DNA from: Rhizobium sp. N324
GTDB taxonomy: Bacteria; Pseudomonadota; Alphaproteobacteria; Rhizobiales; Rhizobiaceae
NCBI RefSeq assembly: GCF_001664485.1
Contig: NZ_CP013634.1
Span: forward strand, 372,001 to 436,000
DNA: 64,000 nt
Direction of reading: 5' to 3'
Shown here: positions 35,595-43,287 of the stretch, in pieces
How positions within the stretch are numbered: position 1 is the first letter of the stretch
How the letters are laid out: each line of letters begins with the position of its first letter
Notes under the pieces: generated by a model
What the model saw: the letters and a program-made list of their open reading frames with translations, nothing else
Database searches by the model: none
What the model was told of the DNA's origin: nothing
Translations under genes and position numbers: made by a program

Positions 35595-38548
35595 CCAGCT
35601 TCCGTCTTTCCGCCGGCGGCCGCATCGACCGCGCCACGACACTCGGCTTCACCTTCGACGGCAAGGCGCTGGAAGGTCATCCGGGCGATACGCTCGCCTC
35701 GGCGCTGCTTGCCAATGGCGTCCAGCTCGTCGGCCGCAGTTTCAAATATCACCGCCCGCGCGGCATCCTGACGGCAGGGGCCGCCGAACCGAACGCGCTG
35801 GTGACGGCCGGCAGCGGCGGGCGCACCGAACCGAATACGCGCGCGACGATGATCGAGCTCCACGACGGGCTGGCGGCAAAGAGCCAGAACCGCTGGCCTT
35901 CGCTTGGCTTCGATGTCGGCGCGGTCAACGGCCTGCTCTCGCCCTTCCTCAGCGCCGGTTTCTACTACAAGACCTTCATGTGGCCGGCGGCGCTGTGGGA
36001 AAAGCTCTACGAACCGGTGATCCGCAAGGCGGCGGGCCTCGGCAGAGCCTCCTACGAGGCCGATCCCGATACCTATGAAAAACGCTGGGCGCATTGCGAT
36101 CTGCTGGTGATCGGCGCCGGCCCTGCCGGCCTTGCCGCAGCACTCACCGCCGGCCGCGCCGGTGCGCGTGTCATCCTTGCCGACGAAGGCCCCGAATTCG
36201 GCGGCAGCCTGCTGTCCGAGAGCGGCACGATCGGGGGCAAGCCGGCGGACGCGCTTCTCGGCGAGCTGCTGGCGGAACTCGAGGGGCTGGAAAATGTGCG
36301 CCGCCTGCCGCGCATGACCGTCTTCGGCTGGTACGACGACAATGTTTTCGGCGCCGTCGAACGTGTGCAGAAACATGTGGCGCTGCCCGATCCGGACCGC
36401 CCGGTCGAACGCTTGTGGCGCATCGTCGCCCGCCAGGCGATCCTGGCGACTGGGGCCGAAGAGCGGCCGCTCGTCTTCGGCGGCAACGATATTCCCGGCG
36501 TGATGATGGCGGGCGCCATGCGCAGCTATCTCAACCGGCAGGCGGTGGCGCCAGGCAAAAGCACTGTCGTCTTCACCACCAACGATTCTGGTTACCGCAC
36601 CGCCGCCGATTTGGAAGCCGCCGGTCTTCAGGTCGCTGCGATTGTCGACAGCCGCGCCGATGCGGGCAAGGGCTGGCAGGGCCGCGCCGAGGTGTTGAAG
36701 GGCGCCCGGGTGATCGATGCCGAAGGCGGCAAGCGCCTCACCGGCGTCAGCGTCGAAACCACGGCCGGCATCCGCCGCATCGAAGCCGATGCGCTTGCCA
36801 TGTCGGGCGGCTGGAGCCCGATTATTCATCTTGCCTGCCATCGCGGCGGCAAGCCGCGATGGTCGGACGAAGCTTCGGCGTTTCTGGCGCCGGCCGCGCA
36901 AGACGGCCTTGCCGTTGCCGGCTCGGCTGCCGGCCTTGAGGAAATCGCGGCCTGCCTCGGCGATGGTGCTGCAAAGGCGACCGCCGCCCTGAAGACGATC
37001 GGTTTCGCAGCCGCGGAACCGGCCTTTGCTGCTGCGCCGGAAGCGGTTCGAGGCTCAAAGCCGCTCTGGTCCGTCAAGGGCTCGAAGGGCAAGGCTTTCG
37101 TCGATTATCAGAACGACGTGCATCTCAAGGATCTCGGCCTCGCGGTGCGCGAAGGCTACGGCCATGTCGAGCTTGCCAAGCGTTATACCACCAGCGGCAT
37201 GGCGACCGACCAGGGCAAGCTTTCCAATATCAACGCCATCGGCATCCTGGCCGAAGCGCGCGGCGTGTCGCCGGCTGAGGTGGGAACAACGACCTTCCGG
37301 CCCTTCTATACGCCGGTCTCCTTCGGCGCTCTGACCGGGTCATCGCGCGGCAAAGATTTCCAGCCGGCGCGCAAATCGCCGCTGCACGGCTGGGCTGAGA
37401 AGAACGGCGCCGTCTTCGTCGAAACCGGCCTCTGGTACCGTTCTTCCTGGTTCCCGCGCGCCGGTGAAACGACGTGGCGCGACAGCGTCGACCGCGAAGT
37501 TCTGAATATCCGCAAAAATGCCGGCCTCTGCGACGTCTCGACCCTCGGCAAGATCGAAATATCAGGCAAGGATGCCGCGACCTTCCTCGACCGGGTCTAT
37601 TGCAACGGCTTCGCCAAGCTTGCCGTCGGCAAGGCCCGTTACGGCATCATGCTGCGTGAGGACGGCTTCATCTATGACGACGGCACCACCAGCCGCTTCA
37701 GTGACGAGCATTTCTTCATGACGACGACGACGGCGCTTGCCGCCGGCGTGCTGACCCATCTCGAATTCTGCGCCCAGACGCTGTGGCCGGAACTCGACGT
37801 CTGCTTCGCCTCCTCGACCGATCAATGGGCGCAGATGGCCATTGCCGGGCCGAAATCCCGCGCCATCCTTTCCGAGATCGTCGACGAGGATATCTCCGAT
37901 GCTGCCTTCCCCTTCATGAGCGCCCGCAAGGTGTCCCTATTCGCAGGCCGTCTCGAAGGCCGGCTCTTCCGCATCTCCTTCTCCGGCGAACTCGCCTACG
38001 AATTGGCCGTGCCGGCCGGCTACGGCGAGAGCGTTGCCGATGCGATCATGGCCGCCGGGGAAAAACACGGCATCTGCGCCTACGGCGCCGAAGCGCTCGG
38101 CGTGCTGCGCATCGAAAAGGGCCACGTCACCCATGCCGAGATCAACGGCACGGTCACCCCGGGCGATCTCGGCTTCGGCCGCATGGTGTCATCGACCAAG
38201 CCGGATTTCATCGGCAAGGCGATGCTTGCCCGCCAGGGCCTGCAGGATCCCGAGCGGCCGCGCCTCGTCGGCGTCAGGCCGCTCAACCCGGCAAGCGGCT
38301 TCCGCACCGGCTCGCATATCCTTGCCGAAGGCGCTGCGGCGACGCTCGAAAACGACCAGGGCTACGTCACCTCAAGCGCCTTTTCGCCGACGCTCGGCCA
38401 TAAGATCGGTCTGGCGCTCGTCCGGCGCGGGCCGGAGCGCATCGGTGAGAAGGTGACGGTCTGGAACGGGCTGCACAATGAATACACCGATGCGGTGCTC
38501 TGCCATCCCGTCTTCATCGATCCCGAAAACGAGAAGCTCCATGCCTGA
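35591..38548 (+). CDS. soxA: Sarcosine oxidase / N-methylglutamate dehydrogenase alpha subunit
   Basis: The protein has 985 residues. Order: N-terminal 2Fe-2S-like fold without a full cluster (about 10-95, GKALEGHPGDTLASALLANG), NAD-binding Rossmann domain with LLVIGAGPAGLAAALTAGRA (about 172), and a C-terminal GcvT-like tetrahydrofolate domain (about 610-985). It transfers electrons and makes 5,10-methylene-THF. It overlaps soxD and soxG, so it is translationally coupled. MgdC equivalent. Confidence 0.9.
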   Translation: MTSFRLSAGGRIDRATTLGFTFDGKALEGHPGDTLASALLANGVQLVGRSFKYHRPRGILTAGAAEPNALVTAGSGGRTEPNTRATMIELHDGLAAKSQNRWPSLGFDVGAVNGLLSPFLSAGFYYKTFMWPAALWEKLYEPVIRKAAGLGRASYEADPDTYEKRWAHCDLLVIGAGPAGLAAALTAGRAGARVILADEGPEFGGSLLSESGTIGGKPADALLGELLAELEGLENVRRLPRMTVFGWYDDNVFGAVERVQKHVALPDPDRPVERLWRIVARQAILATGAEERPLVFGGNDIPGVMMAGAMRSYLNRQAVAPGKSTVVFTTNDSGYRTAADLEAAGLQVAAIVDSRADAGKGWQGRAEVLKGARVIDAEGGKRLTGVSVETTAGIRRIEADALAMSGGWSPIIHLACHRGGKPRWSDEASAFLAPAAQDGLAVAGSAAGLEEIAACLGDGAAKATAALKTIGFAAAEPAFAAAPEAVRGSKPLWSVKGSKGKAFVDYQNDVHLKDLGLAVREGYGHVELAKRYTTSGMATDQGKLSNINAIGILAEARGVSPAEVGTTTFRPFYTPVSFGALTGSSRGKDFQPARKSPLHGWAEKNGAVFVETGLWYRSSWFPRAGETTWRDSVDREVLNIRKNAGLCDVSTLGKIEISGKDAATFLDRVYCNGFAKLAVGKARYGIMLREDGFIYDDGTTSRFSDEHFFMTTTTALAAGVLTHLEFCAQTLWPELDVCFASSTDQWAQMAIAGPKSRAILSEIVDEDISDAAFPFMSARKVSLFAGRLEGRLFRISFSGELAYELAVPAGYGESVADAIMAAGEKHGICAYGAEALGVLRIEKGHVTHAEINGTVTPGDLGFGRMVSSTKPDFIGKAMLARQGLQDPERPRLVGVRPLNPASGFRTGSHILAEGAAATLENDQGYVTSSAFSPTLGHKIGLALVRRGPERIGEKVTVWNGLHNEYTDAVLCHPVFIDPENEKLHA

Positions 38549-39086
38549 TCTTCCCCAGCACAGACCGGTTCTGGCCGGCGCTAGATATAACGGCATGTCA
38601 GGGTCCGGCCTCCGGCTGGAAGCCCTGCCGGAAGGCCATCTGCTGCACGTGCTCGGCGCGATCGAACCGGCGGCACTGGCCGCCGAACTGGTCAAAGCCG
38701 GCCTCGCGAACAGTTCGATCCGCAAGGCCGGCTTCCGCCAATGGTTCGTCGCCGGCGACGCGCCGCTTTCTCCCGCCGGTCTCCAAGCCCTAGCGGCAGC
38801 GCTTGCCGGAAAAGCCTTCGTCATGGACCAGAGCCACGGCCGCGTCCGCATCGGCGTTTCCGGCCGCGCCTCGCGGCTGCTGCTGTCAAAAGGCACCGCC
38901 ATCGATCTCGATCCCGCCGTCCTTGCCGAAGGCAACTCGGCGATGACGATGGTCGGCCATATCTCCGTTCAGATCGTCCGCACCGGCGACGACAGTTTCG
39001 AACTCACGGTCCTGCGCAGTTTTGCCGAAAGTCTGTGGGACGAACTCAGGCATATGGCGGCGAGTGCCGAAAAGGATAGCGCGTAA
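38541..39086 (+). CDS. soxG: Sarcosine oxidase / N-methylglutamate dehydrogenase gamma subunit
   Basis: The 181-residue protein starts at ATG 38541, overlapping the soxA stop by 8 bases. LEALPEGHLLHVLGAIEPA leads a GcvT-like small fold ending FELTVLRSFAESLWDELRHM, typical of SoxG. It completes the four-subunit enzyme. A terminator hairpin begins just before its stop. Confidence 0.86.
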   Translation: MPDLPQHRPVLAGARYNGMSGSGLRLEALPEGHLLHVLGAIEPAALAAELVKAGLANSSIRKAGFRQWFVAGDAPLSPAGLQALAAALAGKAFVMDQSHGRVRIGVSGRASRLLLSKGTAIDLDPAVLAEGNSAMTMVGHISVQIVRTGDDSFELTVLRSFAESLWDELRHMAASAEKDSA

Positions 39087-39097
39087 AGGCTATCCTT
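39072..39097. terminator. Terminator between soxG and rtcR
   Basis: AAGGATAGC (39072-39080) pairs with GCTATCCTT (39089-39097). It overlaps the soxG stop and serves convergent genes. Confidence 0.65.
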
Positions 39098-39136
39098 GCC
39101 GTCAACCGATTGGCGGTCGCGCTCAGCACATAGCCC

Positions 39137-40744
39137 TTATCCCGATTTCTTGATGTCCTCGAATCTGAGACTGAAGCGCGCGAGATATTTACTCAGGCGA
39201 TCGGCGTCGTTGCTGCTCTTTTTCTCCAGTCGCGACATCGCAAACAGGGCTCTGCCCGCAGCACTTGCCGTGGCGTGTTGACGGCAAGTGTGAAGAACGG
39301 TGGCAAGCTGGGCTGCGTCAAAACGATCGAGGTTGGCAGCAGTCTCTGCACCCAGCATTTCTTCAATGATCAGGTCCACCCGGCCGTCGTCACTCGAGCT
39401 GCGCCAAAACGCATTCAGCCGTCGGACTTCGTCATCAACGACGTCAGTCGTGATGCGCCCGTGCGGCGCGAGGGTCGCCATGCGGGTCACCGAAGCCGAC
39501 AGGTCGCGAAAATTGGCACTCCAGACGGCTTGCGGGCCGGTTGCGAAAGTAAGATAGCATTCGCGTGCTTCCTTGTTGAACGTAACATTTTCGCCTTCTC
39601 GTTCCAGATAGCGCCGGAGCTCGAAGTCGAGATTGGGCTCTATGTCCTCCTTGCGCTCGCGCAGGGCCGGCAGCTGGAACGTCCAGAGGTTCAGGCGGGC
39701 ATAGAGATCTTCGCGGAACCTGCCTTTGCGGACATCCTCGCCAAGATCGCGATTGGTGCCGGCAAGCAGCTGAAAGTCCGCGGACGCCTCCCGGTCAGCG
39801 CCCACAGGCAGGAACTTCTTTTCCTCGATCGCGCGCAGGCACATGGCCTGTTCGTCGAGGCCGAGTTCGCCAATCTCGTCGAGGAACAGCACGCCTTTGT
39901 CGGCGGATTTGAGCAAGCCGGCACGCTCGCCGGCAGCGCCGGTAAAGGCGCCTTTCACATGGCCGAATAGGGTGGACATGGCCTGGTCGCCGCGCAGGGT
40001 CGCGCAGTTGACCTCGATGAACGGACCGCTGACCTTGCGCTGGCTCTTCTTCAGCTCGTAGATCCTGCGGGCGAGTTGCGATTTGCCGGCACCGGTCGGC
40101 CCCGTCAGGAGAACGGGCGCGGTCGAGCGGATCACCACCCTTTCGATCTCGTCGATCATTCTGTTGAAGGCGGTGCTGCGGGTCGAAATCCCCGACTTCA
40201 GGAAGGAGGCGGCGTCTTCGCGCTCGGAGGCGAAGCGCTTGGCGATTTCGTCATAACGGGACAGGTCGAGGTCGATGATCCGATGCGTGCCGGCGAAATC
40301 CTGCTCCGGCTCCCGGTCGCGCGGCGGCGAAAGCTGCAATAACTGGCCGGGAATGATGCGGGCTTCGGTCAGCAGGAACCAGCAGATCTGCGCCACATGG
40401 GTGCCGGTGGTGATGTTGACGAGATAGTCTTCCGTTTCGGGGTCGAAGTTGTAGTTGCGGGCAAAGTCCCTGAGTTGCGTGTAGACCTCCGAGAAATCCC
40501 AGGGATCCCGAAAGTTGATGACATTGCTCCGCACCTCCGTTGCCGGCGCCACAGTTCCGATGTCGGCAACGATACGGTGACAGAGAGCTTGCGAGTGGTT
40601 GTCGTGGATCAGCTCCAGCCGGTCGATGAACAGGCCCGGCTGCTGGCAGAGCGCGACATTCGGCCGCCAGCGGCTCCAGCGATTTTCCCATTTCCCCGCA
40701 TCCAGGGTGGTTCCCAATATGCTGATGGCGACACGGCGCTTCAT
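39137..40744 (-). CDS. rtcR: RtcR: sigma54-dependent activator with CARF domain
   Basis: The protein has 535 residues. The N-terminal RtcR/CARF domain (about 1-180: VAISILGTTLDAGKWENRW) probably senses an RNA end or cyclic phosphate. The AAA+ domain (about 185-420) has Walker A LLTGPTGAGKSQ, the sigma54-contact loop GAFTGAAGERAG and LFLDEIGELG. A short C-terminal DNA-binding part follows. In Salmonella and E. coli RtcR switches on the RNA-repair operon when damaged tRNA fragments appear. It is divergent from the Ro-Y RNA-rtcB locus, whose promoter is sigma54-type. Confidence 0.93.
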   Translation of the reverse strand: MKRRVAISILGTTLDAGKWENRWSRWRPNVALCQQPGLFIDRLELIHDNHSQALCHRIVADIGTVAPATEVRSNVINFRDPWDFSEVYTQLRDFARNYNFDPETEDYLVNITTGTHVAQICWFLLTEARIIPGQLLQLSPPRDREPEQDFAGTHRIIDLDLSRYDEIAKRFASEREDAASFLKSGISTRSTAFNRMIDEIERVVIRSTAPVLLTGPTGAGKSQLARRIYELKKSQRKVSGPFIEVNCATLRGDQAMSTLFGHVKGAFTGAAGERAGLLKSADKGVLFLDEIGELGLDEQAMCLRAIEEKKFLPVGADREASADFQLLAGTNRDLGEDVRKGRFREDLYARLNLWTFQLPALRERKEDIEPNLDFELRRYLEREGENVTFNKEARECYLTFATGPQAVWSANFRDLSASVTRMATLAPHGRITTDVVDDEVRRLNAFWRSSSDDGRVDLIIEEMLGAETAANLDRFDAAQLATVLHTCRQHATASAAGRALFAMSRLEKKSSNDADRLSKYLARFSLRFEDIKKSG

Positions 40745-40804
40745 GACTTATCCAAAATTATAAACCAATATAGTTTGCGATAATATAATCGGGATAACGA
40801 TTTT

Positions 40805-40821
40805 CGCAATTCATGATTGCG
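40805..40821. promoter_or_regulatory. Candidate RtcR upstream activator site
   Basis: CGCAAT-TCATG-ATTGCG is a perfect 6-base inverted repeat about 80 bases before the sigma54 promoter, a usual distance for an enhancer. A further TTGCGA (40775-40780) pairs with the TCGCAA here. Confidence 0.45.
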
Positions 40822-40902
40822 CCAGAAGGTCGTAAAAATTTAGTGTTCAAAAACAAATGGATAAAAGAAAATTGCAAATGGGACGTGTTCCTTTCTCCAA
40901 AC

Positions 40903-40918
40903 TGGCACGCGTCTTGAA
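40903..40918 (+). promoter_or_regulatory. Sigma54 (-24/-12) promoter of the Ro-Y RNA-rtcB locus
   Basis: TGGCACG (40903-40909), four bases CGTC, then TTGAA (40914-40918). The -24 half is perfect and the spacing is right. The -12 element is TTGAA rather than TTGCA. It lies 36 bases before the Ro start codon and fits control by the divergent RtcR. Confidence 0.75.
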
Positions 40919-40953
40919 TTGTATCTGGCACGAACCAAACAACAGGTGCTGTC

Positions 40954-42510
40954 ATGGTCAACAAGGCAATCTTCAAAACCTACCTCGGGAAGCTGCTTCC
41001 GGGACCGGATACAAAAAATCATGAAGCGGCCCCGGCCTACCGGCTGACGCCGCGCGAGGCGCTGGCGCAATATGCTGTGACCGGTACCTTCAACGGCACC
41101 TTCTATGCTGAAGGCGCTGAGCAGCTTGACGCGGTAAAGACGCTTGCCCTTGAGGTCGAGCCGGAATTTCTCGCCAAGGTCGCTGTTTACGCCGCTGAAA
41201 AAGGTCACATGAAGGACATGCCGGTGACGCTGCTTGCCATGCTCTCCAGTCTTCAGAGCGATGCCTTCGCCCGCGCATTCCCGCGGGTGGTGAAGAGCGG
41301 CAAGATGCTGCGCGGCTTCGTGCAGGTCATGCGCTCCGGCGCCACGGGTCGGAAGTCGCTCGGCACGCGCCCGAAAAAGGTGGTGCAGGCGTGGCTCGAA
41401 CGGGCCAGCACCGAGCAGATCCTGCGTGCAATGGTCGGAAACGATCCCTCGCTCGCCGACGTCATCCGCATGGTGCATCCGAAGCCGGCGACGGAGGAGC
41501 GCAAGGCGCTTTATGCCTGGGCGATCGGCAAGCCGCACGACTACGCGGCACTGCCGGAGCTGGTCAAGGCATTGGAAGCGTTCCGGCGTGACCAGACGCT
41601 GCCAGTGCCGGATGTGCCGTTCCAGATGCTGACCTCGCTGCCGCTGACGCGGGAGCATTGGGTCGAGATCGCCCGCAAGGGCGGCTGGCAGATGGTGCGG
41701 CAGAACCTCAACACCTTTGCACGCAACGGCGTGTTCGCGGTCGAGGGTTTTGCCGAGGCGCTGGCGGCGCGGCTTGCCGATCCGGAGGAAATCCGCAAGG
41801 CAAAGGTCTTCCCCTATCAGTTGATGATGGCGTGGAAGATGGTCGATGGCCAAGTTCCGGATATCGTGCGGAATGCGCTTCAGGACGCGATGGATATCGC
41901 CATCGCCAATGTGCCGTCCCTGACGGGCAATGTGGTGCTCTGCCCCGACGTGTCGGGTTCCATGGGCTCGCCCGTGACCGGCTACCGGAAGGGCGCGACG
42001 TCCTCGGTTCGTTGCATCGACGTCGCCGGTCTGATGACCGCGGCGTTCCTGCAGCGCAACCCGAAGGCGCGGGTGCTGCCGTTCGAGAATGACGTGGTGC
42101 GCGTCAGCCTCAACAAGCGGGATTCGGTGATGACCAATGCCGGTAAGCTGGCGAAAATCGGTGGCGGCGGAACCAACTGCTCCGCACCTCTGAGGATGCT
42201 GGCAAACGAGAAGGCGAAGGTCGATCTCGTGGTGTTCATCTCGGACAATGAGTCCTGGGTGGATGCGCGCGGCAGCGGCCAGCCGACGGCGGTGATGGCG
42301 GAATGGGCCAGGATCAAGCGGGTCAACCCGGCTGCAAAGCTGGTCTGCCTCGACATCCAGCCCCACGCCACGACGCAGGCGCCGACCCGGGAAGACGTGC
42401 TCAACATCGGTGGCTTCTCGGATGCCGTCTATGGGGTGATCACGGCTTTTGCGGCCAATAGCAAAGGAGCGGATGGCTGGGTGAAAGCCATCGAGGCAAT
42501 CGAGCTCTGA
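40954..42510 (+). CDS. rsr: Ro60-like (TROVE/vWA) RNA-binding protein
   Basis: The protein has 518 residues. The TROVE HEAT-repeat ring spans about 25-320: LTPREALAQYAVTGTFNGTF, PVTLLAMLSSLQSDAFARAF and WVEIARKGGWQMVRQNLNTF. The C-terminal von Willebrand A domain has MIDAS DVSGS (Asp332, Ser334, Ser336). Ro proteins form a ring that binds Y RNA on the outside and misfolded RNA ends in the hole. Five Y-RNA-like RNAs and rtcB follow. The order matches Salmonella rsr-yrlA-rtcBA, without rtcA here. Confidence 0.94.
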   Translation: MVNKAIFKTYLGKLLPGPDTKNHEAAPAYRLTPREALAQYAVTGTFNGTFYAEGAEQLDAVKTLALEVEPEFLAKVAVYAAEKGHMKDMPVTLLAMLSSLQSDAFARAFPRVVKSGKMLRGFVQVMRSGATGRKSLGTRPKKVVQAWLERASTEQILRAMVGNDPSLADVIRMVHPKPATEERKALYAWAIGKPHDYAALPELVKALEAFRRDQTLPVPDVPFQMLTSLPLTREHWVEIARKGGWQMVRQNLNTFARNGVFAVEGFAEALAARLADPEEIRKAKVFPYQLMMAWKMVDGQVPDIVRNALQDAMDIAIANVPSLTGNVVLCPDVSGSMGSPVTGYRKGATSSVRCIDVAGLMTAAFLQRNPKARVLPFENDVVRVSLNKRDSVMTNAGKLAKIGGGGTNCSAPLRMLANEKAKVDLVVFISDNESWVDARGSGQPTAVMAEWARIKRVNPAAKLVCLDIQPHATTQAPTREDVLNIGGFSDAVYGVITAFAANSKGADGWVKAIEAIEL

Positions 42511-42561
42511 CGGGCTCGCAGGAAGCAATACCCCCGCGTCGCCGTGAACGGCGCGGGGAGA

Positions 42562-42695
42562 CGTGACGAATGCCGGATGAAACTACAGATCGTTAATCTC
42601 CTGGTCGCGGGTTCGAATCCCGTCGGGTCCTCCCAGTTCACGGACCCGTAGCTCAGCGGATAGAGCAGGCTGTTTCACCACACCTCGTCGTCACG
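42562..42695 (+). ncRNA. Y RNA-like unit 1 with a circularly permuted tRNA domain
   Basis: Terminal stem CGTGACGA (42562-42569)/TCGTCACG (42688-42695) is perfect. After the stem come ATGCCGG and AACTACAG. Next is a full tRNA core in permuted order: T-arm GCGGG-TTCGAAT-CCCGT (42607-42623), acceptor 3' strand CGGGTCC (42624-42630), an 11-base loop, acceptor 5' strand GGACCCG (42642-42648), TA as at positions 8-9, and D-arm GCTC-AGCGGATA-GAGC (42651-42666). The loop-side text GTTAATC looks like an Asn anticodon loop. The Ro-binding stem replaces the anticodon closure, as in YrlA RNAs. A permuted tRNA gene is a less likely alternative. Confidence 0.82.
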
Positions 42696-42709
42696 GACGA
42701 ATGGAATGA

Positions 42710-42819
42710 CATGGCGAATGCATGGGGGACTACATCTGTGTCGCGAGTTCGAACCTCGCCAGGCCTGGTCCTGTAGCTCAGTTGGTAGAGCAAGCTGTTT
42801 CCCGACACTTGTCGCCATG
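42710..42819 (+). ncRNA. Y RNA-like unit 2 with tRNA-like domain
   Basis: Terminal stem CATGGCGA (42710-42717)/TCGCCATG (42812-42819) is perfect; bases differ from unit 1 but pairing is kept. T-arm GCGAG-TTCGAAC-CTCGC (42743-42759). The acceptor-like stem is shortened to CAGG/CCTG with loop CCTGGT. TA follows, then D-arm GCTC-AGTTGGTA-GAGC (42776-42791) with the GG that docks on a T-loop. GACTACA is the conserved 5' motif. Confidence 0.82.
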
Positions 42820-42826
42820 ACGAAGA

Positions 42827-42959
42827 TTGCAGCGGCGAATGCCGGACGGAACTACAGCCTCCAAAGTTGGATGGTCTGGCAGGTTCGACTCCTCCTGGGC
42901 ATACGCTCTCTGGCACGAGCGGGGCCATCCGGTTTCGTCCACCCTCGTCGCCGCTGCAA
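42827..42959 (+). ncRNA. Y RNA-like unit 3, degenerate tRNA-like domain
   Basis: Terminal stem TTGCAGCGGCGA (42827-42838)/TCGCCGCTGCAA (42948-42959) is a perfect 12 bp. AACTACAG is present. The T-arm-like GCAGG-TTCGACT-CCTCC (42879-42895) has one mismatch. The D-arm-like GCTC-TCTGGCAC-GAGC (42905-42920) remains. The acceptor part is lost or very short. Confidence 0.75.
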
Positions 42960-42985
42960 GCTCCTGCCACGCAGGAACGGACTAC

Positions 42986-43124
42986 CCCGGCGAATGCCGG
43001 CAGGACTACAGGGAAAGAGCGGCCCCTCGGATTTCCGGTGGGCAGGTCGGGTGTTCAAATCATCCCGTGTTTCCGAAAGGAGCACGTAGCTCAGTAAATT
43101 GTCCTGTCAGATCTCGTCGTCGGG
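42986..43124 (+). ncRNA. Y RNA-like unit 4, tRNA-like domain with GAAA-capped stem
   Basis: Terminal stem CCCGGCGA (42986-42993)/TCGTCGGG (43117-43124) pairs with one G-U. GACTACAG is present. The T-arm-like loop TTCAAAT (43054-43060) is closed by GGGTG/CATCC. The acceptor position is a hairpin with a GAAA tetraloop (about 43066-43086), then TAGCTCAG. The 3' half of the D-stem is missing. Confidence 0.75.
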
Positions 43125-43136
43125 ATGATGAAGAAA

Positions 43137-43236
43137 GCCTGGGCGAATGCCGCCGGTGACTACAGGGGTCGCATCGCGCCATGATCATGGAATGCGTGCG
43201 GCGAGATAGATCTCCGGCAATGCTCGTCGCCCAGGC
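43137..43236 (+). ncRNA. Y RNA-like unit 5, no tRNA-like domain
   Basis: Terminal stem GCCTGGGCGA (43137-43146)/TCGCCCAGGC (43227-43236) is a perfect 10 bp. GACTACAG and the 3' motif CTCGTCGCC are present. The interior lacks T-loop and D-arm sequences and instead can fold around CATGATCATG. It may be a classical Y RNA type, or a decayed unit. It ends 51 bases before rtcB. Confidence 0.7.
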
Positions 43237-43287
43237 GGTATGAAGAGACGCAACTGAACAAGAAGGACTGCAGACGCAGAAAAGACA

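Noticed and set aside
42653..43159. Small reading frames across the Y RNA array
   Set aside because: They cut across co-varying stems and have no family match; the RNA reading is stronger.
42511..43287. Ordinary tRNA genes
   Set aside because: T-loop and D-arm sequences are present but in reversed order, and no normal anticodon arm or CCA end fits. Y RNA-like units explain them better.
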